A DNA stretch of 64,000 bases from Micromonospora globbae (GTDB lineage Bacteria > Actinomycetota > Actinomycetes > Mycobacteriales > Micromonosporaceae), in NCBI RefSeq assembly GCF_003610785.1, contig NZ_RAQQ01000013.1:62001-126000 (forward strand), written 5' to 3'. The translations under genes and the position numbers were made by a program. Under the pieces are notes generated by a model that saw only the letters and a list, made by a program, of their open reading frames with translations, was not told the DNA's origin and did no database searches. Position 1 is the stretch's first letter, and every line of letters begins with the position of its first letter. Shown here piece by piece: positions 42,322 to 50,843 of the stretch.

Positions 42322-44208
42322 GTGGGGAGGGAAGATTCACATTACCGCCCGGAGGAAGGGTCTGGACGTGGTACCGGACGATCTGGTTCGGGTGGTGCCA
42401 CGGGTCGCGTTCCCGTACCCGGAGCGCAGACGCCCCGCAGCCCCGGTCCGGCTCCCGACCCTGCTCCGCCGGCCTGGCAGCCCCCCTCCGACCCGCGTCG
42501 CTTCCCCGCGCTGGGGCCCGACCGGCCGATGACCCCGCCGAGCTTCCCGCCGGCGCATCCCGACGGGCCGGCCCCGACGTCCGGCATCCCCACGAGCCCC
42601 GCCCCGGCCGGTCCCCGGCGGGAGCCCGCCGCCCGCGGGTACGCCCCGGCGGGCGCCGGCGCCCCGGCGACCGGGTCCGCGCCCGTCGGTCCGCCCGGGC
42701 CCCCTCCGTCCGGGCAGCCCGGTGGGCCGGTGGGCGGCCCGCCCGGCGCCGCCGCCCCGGCCGCACCGGCGCCGCGCCGCCGGAGGCTGCCGCTCGTGCT
42801 CGCCCTCGTGTTGCTGCTCGTGCTGACCGGGGCCGGGGTGGCCGTGGTGCGCCCGGGCCCGGTCGCCGGCTGGCTCGGCGAGAAGGCCGAGCCGGCGGGA
42901 ACGGCCGCCGGCACGCCGGAGCCCTCGCCGTCGGCCGTGCTCGGCGAACCGGATCCGAACGCGCCCGTGCCCACCCCCGACGGGGTGCGCGCCGCGCTCG
43001 ACCCGCTGGTGCGGGCGGCCGCCCTCGGCGACCGGGTGAACGTCTCCGTGGCGGACGTGGCCACCGGGCAGTCGCTCTTCGCCCGCGGCGCGGACGATCC
43101 GACGGTGCCCGCCTCGGTCACCAAGCTGGTCACCGGGGTCACCGTGCTGGCCGCGCGGGGGCCCGCGTACCGCATCCCCACCCGGGCGGTCGCCGGCCCC
43201 AACCCCGGCGAGGTGGTCGTCGTCGGTGGTGGCGACCCCACCCTCGCGGTCGACGGCAAGGGCTTCTACCCGGGGGCCGCCCGCCTCGACGACCTGGCCC
43301 GGCAGGTGAAGGAGGCCCTCGGCGGCACCGCGCCGACCAAGGTGATCGTCGACTCCTCGCTCTACTCCGGCCCGGTCTACGAGCCGGGCTGGGACGACGA
43401 CATCCCGACCGGCGGGTACGGGGCCGCGATCACCGCACTGATGACCGACGGCGCGCGCCGGGACGTCCCGCAGGCGAAGAAGGACCACGAGAACGGCGAC
43501 CACGGCGCCGAGCGCGTCGCCCAGCCCGACCTCGCGGCGGGCCGTGCCTTCGCCCGCCTGCTCGGCCTGCCGGCCAGCGCGGTCAGCCGGGGTACGGCGC
43601 CCACGGCGGCCGACGCCACGGCCGGCGCCCCCGGCAGCGAGCTGGGCAAGGTCGAGTCCCTCCCGCTCGTCCGGATGGTCGACATCATGATCACCGACAG
43701 TGACAACGTGATCGCCGAGGCGTTGGCCCGCCAGGTCGCGCTGGCCCGCGGCAAGCCGGCCTCGTTCAGCGGCGCGGCCGCCGCCATGGACGAGGTGGCG
43801 GGCGAGCTGGGCCTGCCGGCCGACGAGTTCGCGCTGGCCGACGGCAGCGGGCTGTCCCGCACCGACCGGATCAGCCCGTCCCTGCTCACCGACCTCATCG
43901 CGCTGGCCGGCGACGGCAGCCACCCCGAGCTGGCCGCGATCTTCGGCGGCCTGCCCGTCGGCGGCTGGTCCGGCACGCTGGGCGAGCGGTACGGGTCGGA
44001 GGGCACGAAGGCCGGCGCCGGGATGGTGCGGGCCAAGACCGGCACGCTGACCGGGGTGCACGCCATCGCCGGCCTGGTGACCACCGCGGACGGGCGTCTG
44101 CTCACCTTCGCCGTGCTCACCGACCGGGTGCCGGCCGACGGCCTGGACTCCGCCCGGGTGGCGCTCGACCGCATCGCGGCCACGCTCGCCGGCTGCGGCT
44201 GCCGCTGA
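42322..44208 (+). CDS. dacB: D-alanyl-D-alanine carboxypeptidase, PBP4 class (DacB)
   Basis: 628 residues. A cytoplasmic Pro/Gly-rich tail of about 150 residues is unusual in length and precedes one membrane anchor (LPLVLALVLLLVLTGAGVAVV). The outer S13 peptidase domain has SVTK with S265 and K268, SDN at 460-462, and KTG at 572-574. The insert between motifs 1 and 2 is typical of PBP4. It trims peptidoglycan stem peptides. GTG 42322 follows GGGGAGGAGGGGG. Homologue of Rv3627c, and the next gene is the Rv3626c homologue. The C-terminus GCGCR has two cysteines. Confidence 0.95.
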   Translation: MGREDSHYRPEEGSGRGTGRSGSGGATGRVPVPGAQTPRSPGPAPDPAPPAWQPPSDPRRFPALGPDRPMTPPSFPPAHPDGPAPTSGIPTSPAPAGPRREPAARGYAPAGAGAPATGSAPVGPPGPPPSGQPGGPVGGPPGAAAPAAPAPRRRRLPLVLALVLLLVLTGAGVAVVRPGPVAGWLGEKAEPAGTAAGTPEPSPSAVLGEPDPNAPVPTPDGVRAALDPLVRAAALGDRVNVSVADVATGQSLFARGADDPTVPASVTKLVTGVTVLAARGPAYRIPTRAVAGPNPGEVVVVGGGDPTLAVDGKGFYPGAARLDDLARQVKEALGGTAPTKVIVDSSLYSGPVYEPGWDDDIPTGGYGAAITALMTDGARRDVPQAKKDHENGDHGAERVAQPDLAAGRAFARLLGLPASAVSRGTAPTAADATAGAPGSELGKVESLPLVRMVDIMITDSDNVIAEALARQVALARGKPASFSGAAAAMDEVAGELGLPADEFALADGSGLSRTDRISPSLLTDLIALAGDGSHPELAAIFGGLPVGGWSGTLGERYGSEGTKAGAGMVRAKTGTLTGVHAIAGLVTTADGRLLTFAVLTDRVPADGLDSARVALDRIAATLAGCGCR

Positions 44209-44261
44209 CCCCGGCCACCGCGGCGCCGGTGCGAGCCCGGGCCGGGGTGTCCCGGCGCGGG

Positions 44262-44267
44262 TACGGT
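44262..44267 (+). promoter_or_regulatory. Leaderless-type -10 box of HExxH protein gene
   Basis: TACGGT, 6 nt (GGGTGC), then ATG 44274. Confidence 0.6.
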
Positions 44268-44273
44268 GGGTGC

Positions 44274-45341
44274 ATGGCGCAGTTCGTGGACTGGGATCTG
44301 GCCGCCGCCACCGCGGGGGCGCTGGGCAAGTCGGGCCCCCGGGTGTCGTACGCCGAGGCCACCGACGTGGTCGGCGACCTGCGACGGCTGACCGAGGAGG
44401 CGGCCGGGCACGTGGCCGACTACACGGGGCTGCGCCCGCAGGTGACCCCTCCGCCGGTGCGGGTGGTCGACCGGCGGGACTGGGCCGGCGCCAACATCGA
44501 CGGCCTGCGCGAGGTCATCGGGCCGCTGGTCGGCCGGCTGGCCGGCGACAAACAGCCCGGCGTGGTCACCGAGGCGATCGGCTCCCGGCTCACCGGGGTG
44601 CAGGCGGGCACCGTGCTCGCGTACCTGTCCGGGCGGGTGCTCGGCCAGTACGAGGTCTTCTCCGGCGACCCCGGCCAGTTGCTGCTGGTGGCGCCGAACA
44701 TCGTCGAGGTGGAACGGAAGCTCGGTGCGGACCCCCGCGACTTCCGGCTCTGGGTCTGCCTGCACGAGGTGACCCACCGCACCCAGTTCACGGCCGTGCC
44801 GTGGATGCGGGCACACTTCCTCGGCGAGGTGCAGGCGTTCGTCGACGCCTCCTCGGGCAGCGAGCACCTGGCCGAGCGGCTGCGACGCGGCGTGGCCACC
44901 CTCGCCGACGCGATCCGCGACCCGGAGAGCCGCACGAGCGTGCTGGATCTCGTGCAGACGCCGGCCCAACGGGCCGTGCTGGACCGGCTCACCGCGCTCA
45001 TGACGCTGCTCGAAGGGCACGCCGAGTTCGTGATGGACGGGGTCGGCCCCCAGGTGATCCCGAGCGTCGACCGGATCCGGGCGGCGTTCAACCGGCGCCG
45101 GGAGGCCGGCAACCCGCTGGAGAAGGCGATCCGCCGGCTGCTCGGCATCGACGTCAAGATGCGCCAGTACGCCGAGGGCCGCAAGTTCGTGCACGGTGTG
45201 GTCGAGCGGGTCGGCATGGAGGGCTTCAACAAGATCTTCGGCTCGCCGCTGACCCTGCCCAGGCTGGAGGAGATCGGCGACCCGGACGCGTGGGTGGCCC
45301 GGGTGCACGGGCCGGCCGGCCCGCTGCCGGCGGCCGGCTGA
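44274..45341 (+). CDS. DUF2342/zinc-dependent metallopeptidase-like protein (Rv3626c-like)
   Basis: 355 residues. The zinc signature HEVTH (VCLHEVTHRTQF) is followed by a downstream Glu-rich helix (LLEGHAEFVMDGVG) as in the zincin-like family sometimes named coenzyme F420 biosynthesis-associated. Other blocks: VDWDLAAATAGAL, RPQVTPPPVRVVDRRDWAGAN, YLSGRVLGQYEVF, GFNKIFGSPLTLPRLEEI. Protease activity has not been shown for the family that I know of. Starts at ATG 44274 behind TACGGT, followed after 10 bp by tilS. Confidence 0.9.
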   Translation: MAQFVDWDLAAATAGALGKSGPRVSYAEATDVVGDLRRLTEEAAGHVADYTGLRPQVTPPPVRVVDRRDWAGANIDGLREVIGPLVGRLAGDKQPGVVTEAIGSRLTGVQAGTVLAYLSGRVLGQYEVFSGDPGQLLLVAPNIVEVERKLGADPRDFRLWVCLHEVTHRTQFTAVPWMRAHFLGEVQAFVDASSGSEHLAERLRRGVATLADAIRDPESRTSVLDLVQTPAQRAVLDRLTALMTLLEGHAEFVMDGVGPQVIPSVDRIRAAFNRRREAGNPLEKAIRRLLGIDVKMRQYAEGRKFVHGVVERVGMEGFNKIFGSPLTLPRLEEIGDPDAWVARVHGPAGPLPAAG

Positions 45342-45351
45342 CCGTACGCCG

Positions 45352-46347
45352 GTGGCCGTCCTCGCCCCGCCGGTGGCCGCGATCCGGGTGGCGGTTCGCC
45401 GTGCGCTGGCCGGGCTGACTGCTGACGGTCCGGTGCTGGTCGCCTGCTCCGGTGGCGCCGACTCGCTCGCCCTGGCCGACGCCGCCGCGTTCGTGGTGCC
45501 CCGGCTCGGTCGGCGGGCCGGTCTCGTGACGGTCGATCACGGCCTTCAGGAGGGCTCCGCCGAGCGTGCCGCCGCGGTGGCGGCGTGGGCCGTCGCGCGG
45601 GGGCTCGCGCCGGTGGAGGCGGTCCGCGTCGACGTGGCCGGCCGGCCCGGCGGTCCGGAGGCGGCCGCCCGGGAGGCCCGCTACGAGGCGCTGGTGGCCA
45701 CCGCCCGGCGGCACGGGGCGGCGGCGCTGCTCACCGGGCACACCCGCGACGACCAGGCCGAGACGGTGCTGCTCGCGCTGGCCCGGGGCGCCGGCCCACG
45801 CGGGCTGGCCGGGATGCCCGCCCGCCGGGACCTGGGCGGGGTGCCGTTGCTGCGGCCGCTGCTGGACGTGAGCCGGGAGCAGACCCGGGCCGCCTGCGCG
45901 GCCCTCGACCTCACCCCGTGGGTCGACCCGCACAACAGCGACCCCGCGTACGCCCGCGCCCGGGTGCGCGCCGAGGCGCTGCCGGCGCTGGTCCGCGCGC
46001 TCGGCCCCGGGGTGCTCGACGGGCTGGCGCGTACGGCCCGGCTGGTGGCCGCGGACAACGCGGCTCTCGACGAGCTTGCCGGCGCGGCGCTGGCCGCGGC
46101 CCGGCATCCCGACGGCGGGCTCGCCGTGCCCGAGCTGGCCGCCCTCGCCCCCGCCGTACGTGGCCGGGTGCTGCACGCCTGGGCGCGGGAGCTGGGTGCG
46201 CCGCCGAGCGCCCTGTCCCACCGGCACGTGGCCGCCCTCGACGCGCTCGTGACCGACTGGCGCGGCCAGGGCGCCGCGTACCTGCCCGGCGGGCTCCGGG
46301 TGCGCCGCCGGGCCGACCGCCTCCTGCCGCCGCCCGAGCCCTCGTGA
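45352..46347 (+). CDS. tilS: tRNA(Ile)-lysidine synthase
   Basis: 331 residues. The PP-loop SGGADSLAL binds ATP, and HTRDDQAETVLLALARGAGPRGLAGM is the TilS hallmark. It converts C34 of the CAU-anticodon tRNA-Ile to lysidine so that AUA is read as Ile. It is the short actinobacterial form with a reduced C-terminal domain. GTG 45352 is used, 10 bp after the preceding stop. No ribosome site is obvious, so translation may depend on coupling. A degenerate direct repeat and hairpin-like sequence lie between its end and the convergent regulator gene. Confidence 0.93.
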   Translation: MAVLAPPVAAIRVAVRRALAGLTADGPVLVACSGGADSLALADAAAFVVPRLGRRAGLVTVDHGLQEGSAERAAAVAAWAVARGLAPVEAVRVDVAGRPGGPEAAAREARYEALVATARRHGAAALLTGHTRDDQAETVLLALARGAGPRGLAGMPARRDLGGVPLLRPLLDVSREQTRAACAALDLTPWVDPHNSDPAYARARVRAEALPALVRALGPGVLDGLARTARLVAADNAALDELAGAALAAARHPDGGLAVPELAALAPAVRGRVLHAWARELGAPPSALSHRHVAALDALVTDWRGQGAAYLPGGLRVRRRADRLLPPPEPS

Positions 46348-46453
46348 CCGGGGCACGGCGCCGCTCGGTGTGCGCGGCGCGCTCGGCTTGCGCCGCGTGC
46401 CCGGTGTGGTCCGCGCGTTCGGTGTGGTCCGCGCGCTGGCCACGGCGGGTCGG
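46348..46453. repeat. Direct repeat in tilS-regulator convergent gap
   Basis: CGGTGTGGTCCGCGCG occurs at 46402-46417 and again at 46420-46435, an 18-bp period. GGGCACGGCGCC near 46355 and GCGCCGCGTGCCC near 46390-46402 could pair as an imperfect terminator stem. Confidence 0.45.
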
Positions 46454-47416
46454 TCAGGCGACCTGGACCCGGTCCCGGAACGTCGTGCGGTAGCCCTGCG
46501 GGGTCGTGCCGACCCGGCGGGTGAAGTGGTGCCGGAGGGCCGCCGCGTCGCCGAACCCCGCCCGCTGGGCCACCTCCTCGACGCTGAGGTGGGTCTCCTC
46601 CAGGAGCCGGCGGGCCAGCAGCACCCGCTGGTTGGTCATCCAGTCGTGCGGCGTGGTGCCGGTCTCGGCGCGGAACCGGCGGGCGAACGTGCGGGGCGCC
46701 ATCCCGGCGCGCGCGGCCAGCTCGTCCACGGTGACCGTCCGGCTCAGGTGCCCCATCAGCCACTCCAGCACCGGTTCGAGCGTGGGCGCCTCGGGCGCCT
46801 TCGGTATGGGTGCCTCCACGAACTGCGCCTGGCCGCCGTCCCGGTGCGGTGGCACGACCATCCGGCGGGCCAGGCGGGTGGCGGTGGCCGAGCCGTGCTC
46901 CTGGCGTACGAGGTGCAGGCAGGCGTCGATGCCGGCGGCGGTGCCCGCGCTGGTGAGCAGGGGACCGTCGGCCACGTAGAGCGAGTTGCAGCGGACCCGG
47001 GCGCGGGGGTGCAGCCGTTGGAGCTCGTCGACGAAGCGCCAGTGGGTGGTGCACTCGCGGTCGTCGAGCAGCCCGGCCGCGCCGAGCAGGAAGGCGCCCG
47101 AGCAGACGCTCAGGAGGCGGGCGCCGCGCGCGCCGGCCCGGCGCAGGGCGGCGAGCACCGGCTCGGGAGGGGTGACACGCCGGTCGTGGGCGGGGACGGC
47201 CACGAGGTCGGCGTCCTCGACCGGGCCGAGGTCGGCGTGGGGCACGAGGTCGAACCCGGATGAGGTGCGTACGGGGCGCCCGTCCGGGCTGCACACGTGG
47301 AAGCGGTAGCCGGGGAACCCGTCGGCCGTCCGGTCGGTGCCGAACACCTCGGCGAGCACGCCCAGCTCGAACGGGGCGACGTTGTCCAGGGCGATGACGG
47401 CGACCGATCGGAGCAT
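46454..47416 (-). CDS. GlxA/FtrA-type AraC-family transcriptional regulator
   Basis: 320 residues. An N-terminal DJ-1/PfpI amidase-like domain has the VCSGAFLLGAAGLLDDRECTTHW block around its pseudo-nucleophile Cys. A C-terminal AraC/XylS DNA-binding domain has two helix-turn-helix units: TVDELAARAGMAPRTFARRFRAETG and SVEEVAQRAGFGDAAALRHHFTRRVG. ATG 47416 lies 6 nt after TACCCT, so the message may be leaderless. A cluster of TGGCA half-sites lies just upstream, between this gene and a divergent micro-protein. That layout suggests autoregulation. The ligand is unknown. Confidence 0.92.
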   Translation of the reverse strand: MLRSVAVIALDNVAPFELGVLAEVFGTDRTADGFPGYRFHVCSPDGRPVRTSSGFDLVPHADLGPVEDADLVAVPAHDRRVTPPEPVLAALRRAGARGARLLSVCSGAFLLGAAGLLDDRECTTHWRFVDELQRLHPRARVRCNSLYVADGPLLTSAGTAAGIDACLHLVRQEHGSATATRLARRMVVPPHRDGGQAQFVEAPIPKAPEAPTLEPVLEWLMGHLSRTVTVDELAARAGMAPRTFARRFRAETGTTPHDWMTNQRVLLARRLLEETHLSVEEVAQRAGFGDAAALRHHFTRRVGTTPQGYRTTFRDRVQVA

Positions 47417-47422
47417 GTGACG

Positions 47423-47428
47423 AGGGTA
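47423..47428 (-). promoter_or_regulatory. Leaderless-type -10 box of GlxA-type regulator
   Basis: TACCCT on the minus strand, 6 nt (CGTCAC), then ATG 47416. Confidence 0.6.
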
Positions 47429-47437
47429 ACGCAGTCG

Positions 47438-47492
47438 GTGGCAGGAAATCGACGGCCAGTGGCATTCCTGCCACTGTCCGGTCCGGGTGGCA
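47438..47492. promoter_or_regulatory. Operator cluster of TGGCA half-sites
   Basis: AGTGGCA-TTCC-TGCCACT at 47458-47475 is a perfect palindrome with 7-bp arms. A further GTGGCAGGAA at 47438-47447 pairs perfectly, inverted, with TTCCTGCCAC at 47465-47474, and another GTGGCA lies at 47487-47492. Direct half-sites at 47439 and 47460 are 21 bp apart, two helical turns, as expected for an AraC-type dimer. Confidence 0.7.
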
Positions 47493-47569
47493 CGGCGCAG
47501 ACTTGGAGTCAGACCCGGTGCGCACCGGCGGCGAAAACCCACGACACACACGCGAAAGCGAGCGCCGCC

Positions 47570-47707
47570 ATGGAATTCCTGCTCATCCTCCTGTTCGTCG
47601 TCCTCCTCGCCGCCGCCTCCGCGGCCGGCCTGACCGCCGACAGCCGGGACTCGGCCGACTGGCAGCCGACCGACGGCGGCTGCCGACGCCCGTACGGCGC
47701 CCGGTGA
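47570..47707 (+). CDS. Single-helix membrane micro-protein, divergent from regulator
   Basis: 45 residues: MEFLLILLFVVLLAAASAAG forms one hydrophobic helix at the very N-terminus, followed by a polar tail TADSRDSADWQPTDGGCRRPYGAR. Could be a membrane micro-protein or a small secreted peptide. The ribosome site GAAAGCGAG is moderate. It is divergent from the GlxA-type regulator across the operator cluster, so it is a likely target. No named family recognised. Real expression is uncertain because of its size. Confidence 0.5.
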   Translation: MEFLLILLFVVLLAAASAAGLTADSRDSADWQPTDGGCRRPYGAR

Positions 47708-47807
47708 TGCCGTTGATCCGATTACGCCGAGAAAATCCGAGCGGGGCCGCGCCGAATGGGGCGGCCCCGCCGACGGCGGCCGGGCGGCGTACGGCAGGCT
47801 AGGAGCC

Positions 47808-48383
47808 ATGGCAGACGGCTCCTGGTACGACGCCGACATCGACCACGTGATCATCTCCGAGGCGCAGATCCGCGAGAAGACCGCGGAGCTGGCCAAGCAG
47901 GTCGCGGCCGACTACGCCCACGTCGAGGACGGCCTCCTGCTGGTCTGCGTGCTCAAGGGCGCGGTGATGTTCATGGCCGACTTCGCCCGCGCGCTCGGCC
48001 GCCACGGTCCCCCCGCCGAGTTGGAGTTCATGGCCGTCTCCTCGTACGGCCAGGGCACCACCTCCTCCGGCGTGGTCCGCATCCTCAAGGACCTCGACCG
48101 GGACATCGCCGGCCGGCACGTGGTGGTCGTCGAGGACATCGTCGACTCCGGCCTCACCCTCTCCTGGCTGCTGCGCTACCTGGCGTCCCGCTCGGCGGCG
48201 AGCGTCGAGGTGGTCGCGCTGTTCCGCAAGCCCGACGCCGTCAAGGTCCCGGTCCCGGTGAAGTACGTCGGTTTCGACATCCCCACGGAGTTCGTGGTCG
48301 GCTACGGGCTCGACTTCGGCGAGCGGTACCGGGAGCTGCCGTACGTCGGCGTGCTCAAGCCCGAGGTCTACGCCCGTTCCTGA
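47808..48383 (+). CDS. hpt: Hypoxanthine phosphoribosyltransferase
   Basis: 191 residues. PRPP-binding motif VVVVEDIVDSGLTLSW, the flexible-loop region FMAVSSYGQGTTSSGVVRI, and the base-binding KYVGFDIPTEFVVGYGLDFGERYRELPYVGVL. Salvages hypoxanthine and guanine to IMP and GMP. ATG 47808 is preceded both by AGGAG (2-nt gap, too close to be ideal) and by CAGGCT 7 nt away, a variant leaderless box. Lies upstream of ftsH in the conserved tilS-hpt-ftsH-folE order. Confidence 0.96.
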   Translation: MADGSWYDADIDHVIISEAQIREKTAELAKQVAADYAHVEDGLLLVCVLKGAVMFMADFARALGRHGPPAELEFMAVSSYGQGTTSSGVVRILKDLDRDIAGRHVVVVEDIVDSGLTLSWLLRYLASRSAASVEVVALFRKPDAVKVPVPVKYVGFDIPTEFVVGYGLDFGERYRELPYVGVLKPEVYARS

Positions 48384-48822
48384 GCCCTCCTCGTATCGGC
48401 ATTCGTCGAGCGGACGTTCAGCGGACTCTCAGTTGTTCGGACTACCGTGGACGTCGGTGGCGCGGAGGCACTTCCGCGCCCGGCCCCTCGATCACGTGAC
48501 CGGGTGTTCGCGGGCGGCCGGGTTCGGACTCCCCGCCACGCCGGTCTCCGCCCGGTCCCGTCGTACGTGGCGGCGCGGGCTGGCGGGCCCCGGGGCACGA
48601 CACGCGCCGTCGATGCGCGGCGTGCGCCGAGTGCGGGGCTCGCAAGCTCACTCCGCGCGCACACGGTGTACCGTCGAATGACCGCGGCGCGGCAGTTTGC
48701 CGCACCTCGGGGGTCGAGGCCGGCCCGCACGGCGGCTCCGGCCGCCGCCACCGGCGGCGACACCATCAGACGGTCAGGACGTCGATCAGGAGGATGCGGG
48801 CGCCTCGGCGCTCGACAACAGC
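48384..48822. promoter_or_regulatory. 439-bp hpt-ftsH intergenic region
   Basis: No supportable gene. TACCGT occurs at 48443-48448 and 48669-48674 as possible ftsH -10 boxes, giving leaders of about 370 or 140 nt. AGGAGG at 48789-48794 is 29 nt from the ftsH ATG, too far to serve it directly, and it abuts an out-of-frame ATG at 48794. A long leader upstream of an essential membrane protease suggests post-transcriptional control; this is inference. Confidence 0.4.
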
Positions 48823-50838
48823 ATGGAACGTACGCGTTTCTTCCGCCGACCGGTGGTCTGGATCATCCTGGTCATCCTCGGCGCCGTTGTGCTCAGTCAG
48901 TTGTTCACCTCGGGTCCCAGTTTCCACCGGGTGGACACTTCCGTTGCGCTCGACCAGCTCCACACCGCCAAGATCGATAAGGCGGTCTTCCAGGACAAGG
49001 AGCAGACGCTCCAGCTGGAACTGGCGGAGAAGACCAAGTTCGGCGACACCACCACCGACCGGATCGAGGCCCAGTTCCCCTACGAGGTGGGCGGCCAGGT
49101 CTGGAACGAGGTCCTGGAGGCGAAGGCGGCCAACCGGATCACCGGCCCCGCCGACACGAAGGTGTCGTCGGACAGCATCTGGGTGAGCCTGCTGGTCAAC
49201 CTGCTCCCCATCGTGCTGCTCGTGCTGCTGCTGCTGTTCTTCATGTCGCAGATGCAGGGCGGCGGCTCGCGGGTGCTCAACTTCGGCAAGTCCAAGGCGA
49301 AGATGATCACCAAGGACACGCCGAAGACGACGTTCGCGGACGTCGCGGGCGCCGACGAGGCGGTGGAGGAGCTCCACGAGATCAAGGACTTCCTTCAGAA
49401 CCCGGCCAAGTACCAGGCGCTGGGCGCCAAGATCCCGAAGGGCGTCCTGCTCTTCGGCCCGCCCGGAACCGGTAAGACGCTGCTGGCCCGCGCGGTCGCC
49501 GGCGAGGCCGGGGTCCCCTTCTACTCCATCTCCGGCTCGGACTTCGTGGAGATGTTCGTCGGTGTCGGCGCGAGCCGGGTCCGTGACCTGTTCGAGCAGG
49601 CCAAGGCGAACGCCCCGGCGATCGTCTTCGTCGACGAGATCGACGCCGTCGGCCGGCACCGTGGCGCCGGCATGGGCGGCGGCCACGACGAGCGGGAGCA
49701 GACCCTCAACCAGCTGCTCGTCGAGATGGACGGCTTCGACACCAAGGGCGGGGTCATCCTGATCGCCGCCACGAACCGGCCGGACATCCTGGACCCGGCG
49801 CTGCTGCGCCCGGGCCGCTTCGACCGGCAGATCCCGGTGGACGCGCCGGACATGGAGGGCCGCAAGGCCATCCTGCGGGTGCACGCCAAGGGCAAGCCGT
49901 TCACGCCCGACGTCGACCTCGACTCGGTGGCGCGGCGGACCCCGGGCTTCAGCGGCGCCGACCTCGCCAACGTGATCAACGAGGCCGCGCTGCTCACCGC
50001 CCGTAAGGACCAGCGGGCGATCTCCAACGACTCCCTGGAGGAGTCGATCGACCGGGTGATCGCCGGTCCGCAGCGCCGGACCCGGGTGATGAGCGACCAG
50101 GAGAAGAAGATCACCGCGTACCACGAGGGTGGGCACGCGCTGGTCGCCTGGGCGCTGCCGCACGCCGCGCCGGTGCACAAGGTGACGATCCTGTCCCGCG
50201 GTCGGTCGCTGGGCCACACGCTGGTGCTGCCGACCGAGGACAAGTACACCCAGACGCGGGCCGAGATGATCGACACCCTGGCGTACGCGCTGGGCGGCCG
50301 GGCCGCGGAGGAGCTCGTCTTCCACGAGCCCACCACGGGCGCCGGCAACGACATCGAGAAGGCCACCCAGCTGGCCCGCGCGATGATCACCCAGTACGGC
50401 ATGAGCTCCAAGCTCGGCGCGATCAAGTACGGCACCAGCGGGGACGAGCCGTTCCTCGGCCGCAACATGGGCCACGAGCGGGACTACTCCGACGCGGTCG
50501 CCGCCGAGATCGACGCCGAGATGCGGGCGCTGATCGAGCTGGCGCACGACGAGGCCTGGGAGATCCTGGTCGAGTACCGGGACGTCCTGGACAACATTGT
50601 GCTGGAGCTCATGGAGAAGGAGACCCTCTCCACGGCCGACATGGCGCGGATCTGCGCGCGGGTCGTCAAGCGCCCGCCGATGGCGCCGTACAACGGCTTC
50701 GGCAAGCGCCAGCCCTCCACCGAGCCGCCGGTGCTCACGCCGGCCGAGAAGGAGGCGCTGAAGGCGCAGGCCCAGGCCGACGGCGCGCAGGCGGGGGTGG
50801 GCGGCAGCTCGCCGAACAACTCGGACGGTACCCACTGA
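48823..50838 (+). CDS. ftsH: ATP-dependent membrane zinc protease FtsH
   Basis: 671 residues. Two membrane helices (VVWIILVILGAVVLSQLFT and VSLLVNLLPIVLLVLLLLFFMSQM) flank a periplasmic-side domain. Next come the AAA+ module with GPPGTGKT (about 212-219), Walker B IVFVDEIDA, the pore motif FVGVG and SRH region, and the zinc protease HEGGH with H434 and H438. It degrades misfolded membrane proteins and regulators. ATG 48823 is chosen by alignment with other actinobacterial FtsH (MxxxRxFRxPVxW); it lacks a good ribosome site. The C-terminal 40 residues are variable. folE starts 5 bp after its stop. Confidence 0.96.
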   Translation: MERTRFFRRPVVWIILVILGAVVLSQLFTSGPSFHRVDTSVALDQLHTAKIDKAVFQDKEQTLQLELAEKTKFGDTTTDRIEAQFPYEVGGQVWNEVLEAKAANRITGPADTKVSSDSIWVSLLVNLLPIVLLVLLLLFFMSQMQGGGSRVLNFGKSKAKMITKDTPKTTFADVAGADEAVEELHEIKDFLQNPAKYQALGAKIPKGVLLFGPPGTGKTLLARAVAGEAGVPFYSISGSDFVEMFVGVGASRVRDLFEQAKANAPAIVFVDEIDAVGRHRGAGMGGGHDEREQTLNQLLVEMDGFDTKGGVILIAATNRPDILDPALLRPGRFDRQIPVDAPDMEGRKAILRVHAKGKPFTPDVDLDSVARRTPGFSGADLANVINEAALLTARKDQRAISNDSLEESIDRVIAGPQRRTRVMSDQEKKITAYHEGGHALVAWALPHAAPVHKVTILSRGRSLGHTLVLPTEDKYTQTRAEMIDTLAYALGGRAAEELVFHEPTTGAGNDIEKATQLARAMITQYGMSSKLGAIKYGTSGDEPFLGRNMGHERDYSDAVAAEIDAEMRALIELAHDEAWEILVEYRDVLDNIVLELMEKETLSTADMARICARVVKRPPMAPYNGFGKRQPSTEPPVLTPAEKEALKAQAQADGAQAGVGGSSPNNSDGTH

Positions 50839-50843
50839 GCACG

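Noticed and set aside
48794..49186. 130-codon frame with AGGAGG directly before its ATG, overlapping ftsH
   Set aside because: The AGGAGG touches the ATG, leaving no spacer, and the product is Arg/Ser/Thr-rich frameshift of FtsH.
48766..50835. 689-codon open frame antisense to ftsH
   Set aside because: Shadow of a high-GC gene: the plus strand encodes a full FtsH, while the antisense product is low-complexity and has no ribosome site.
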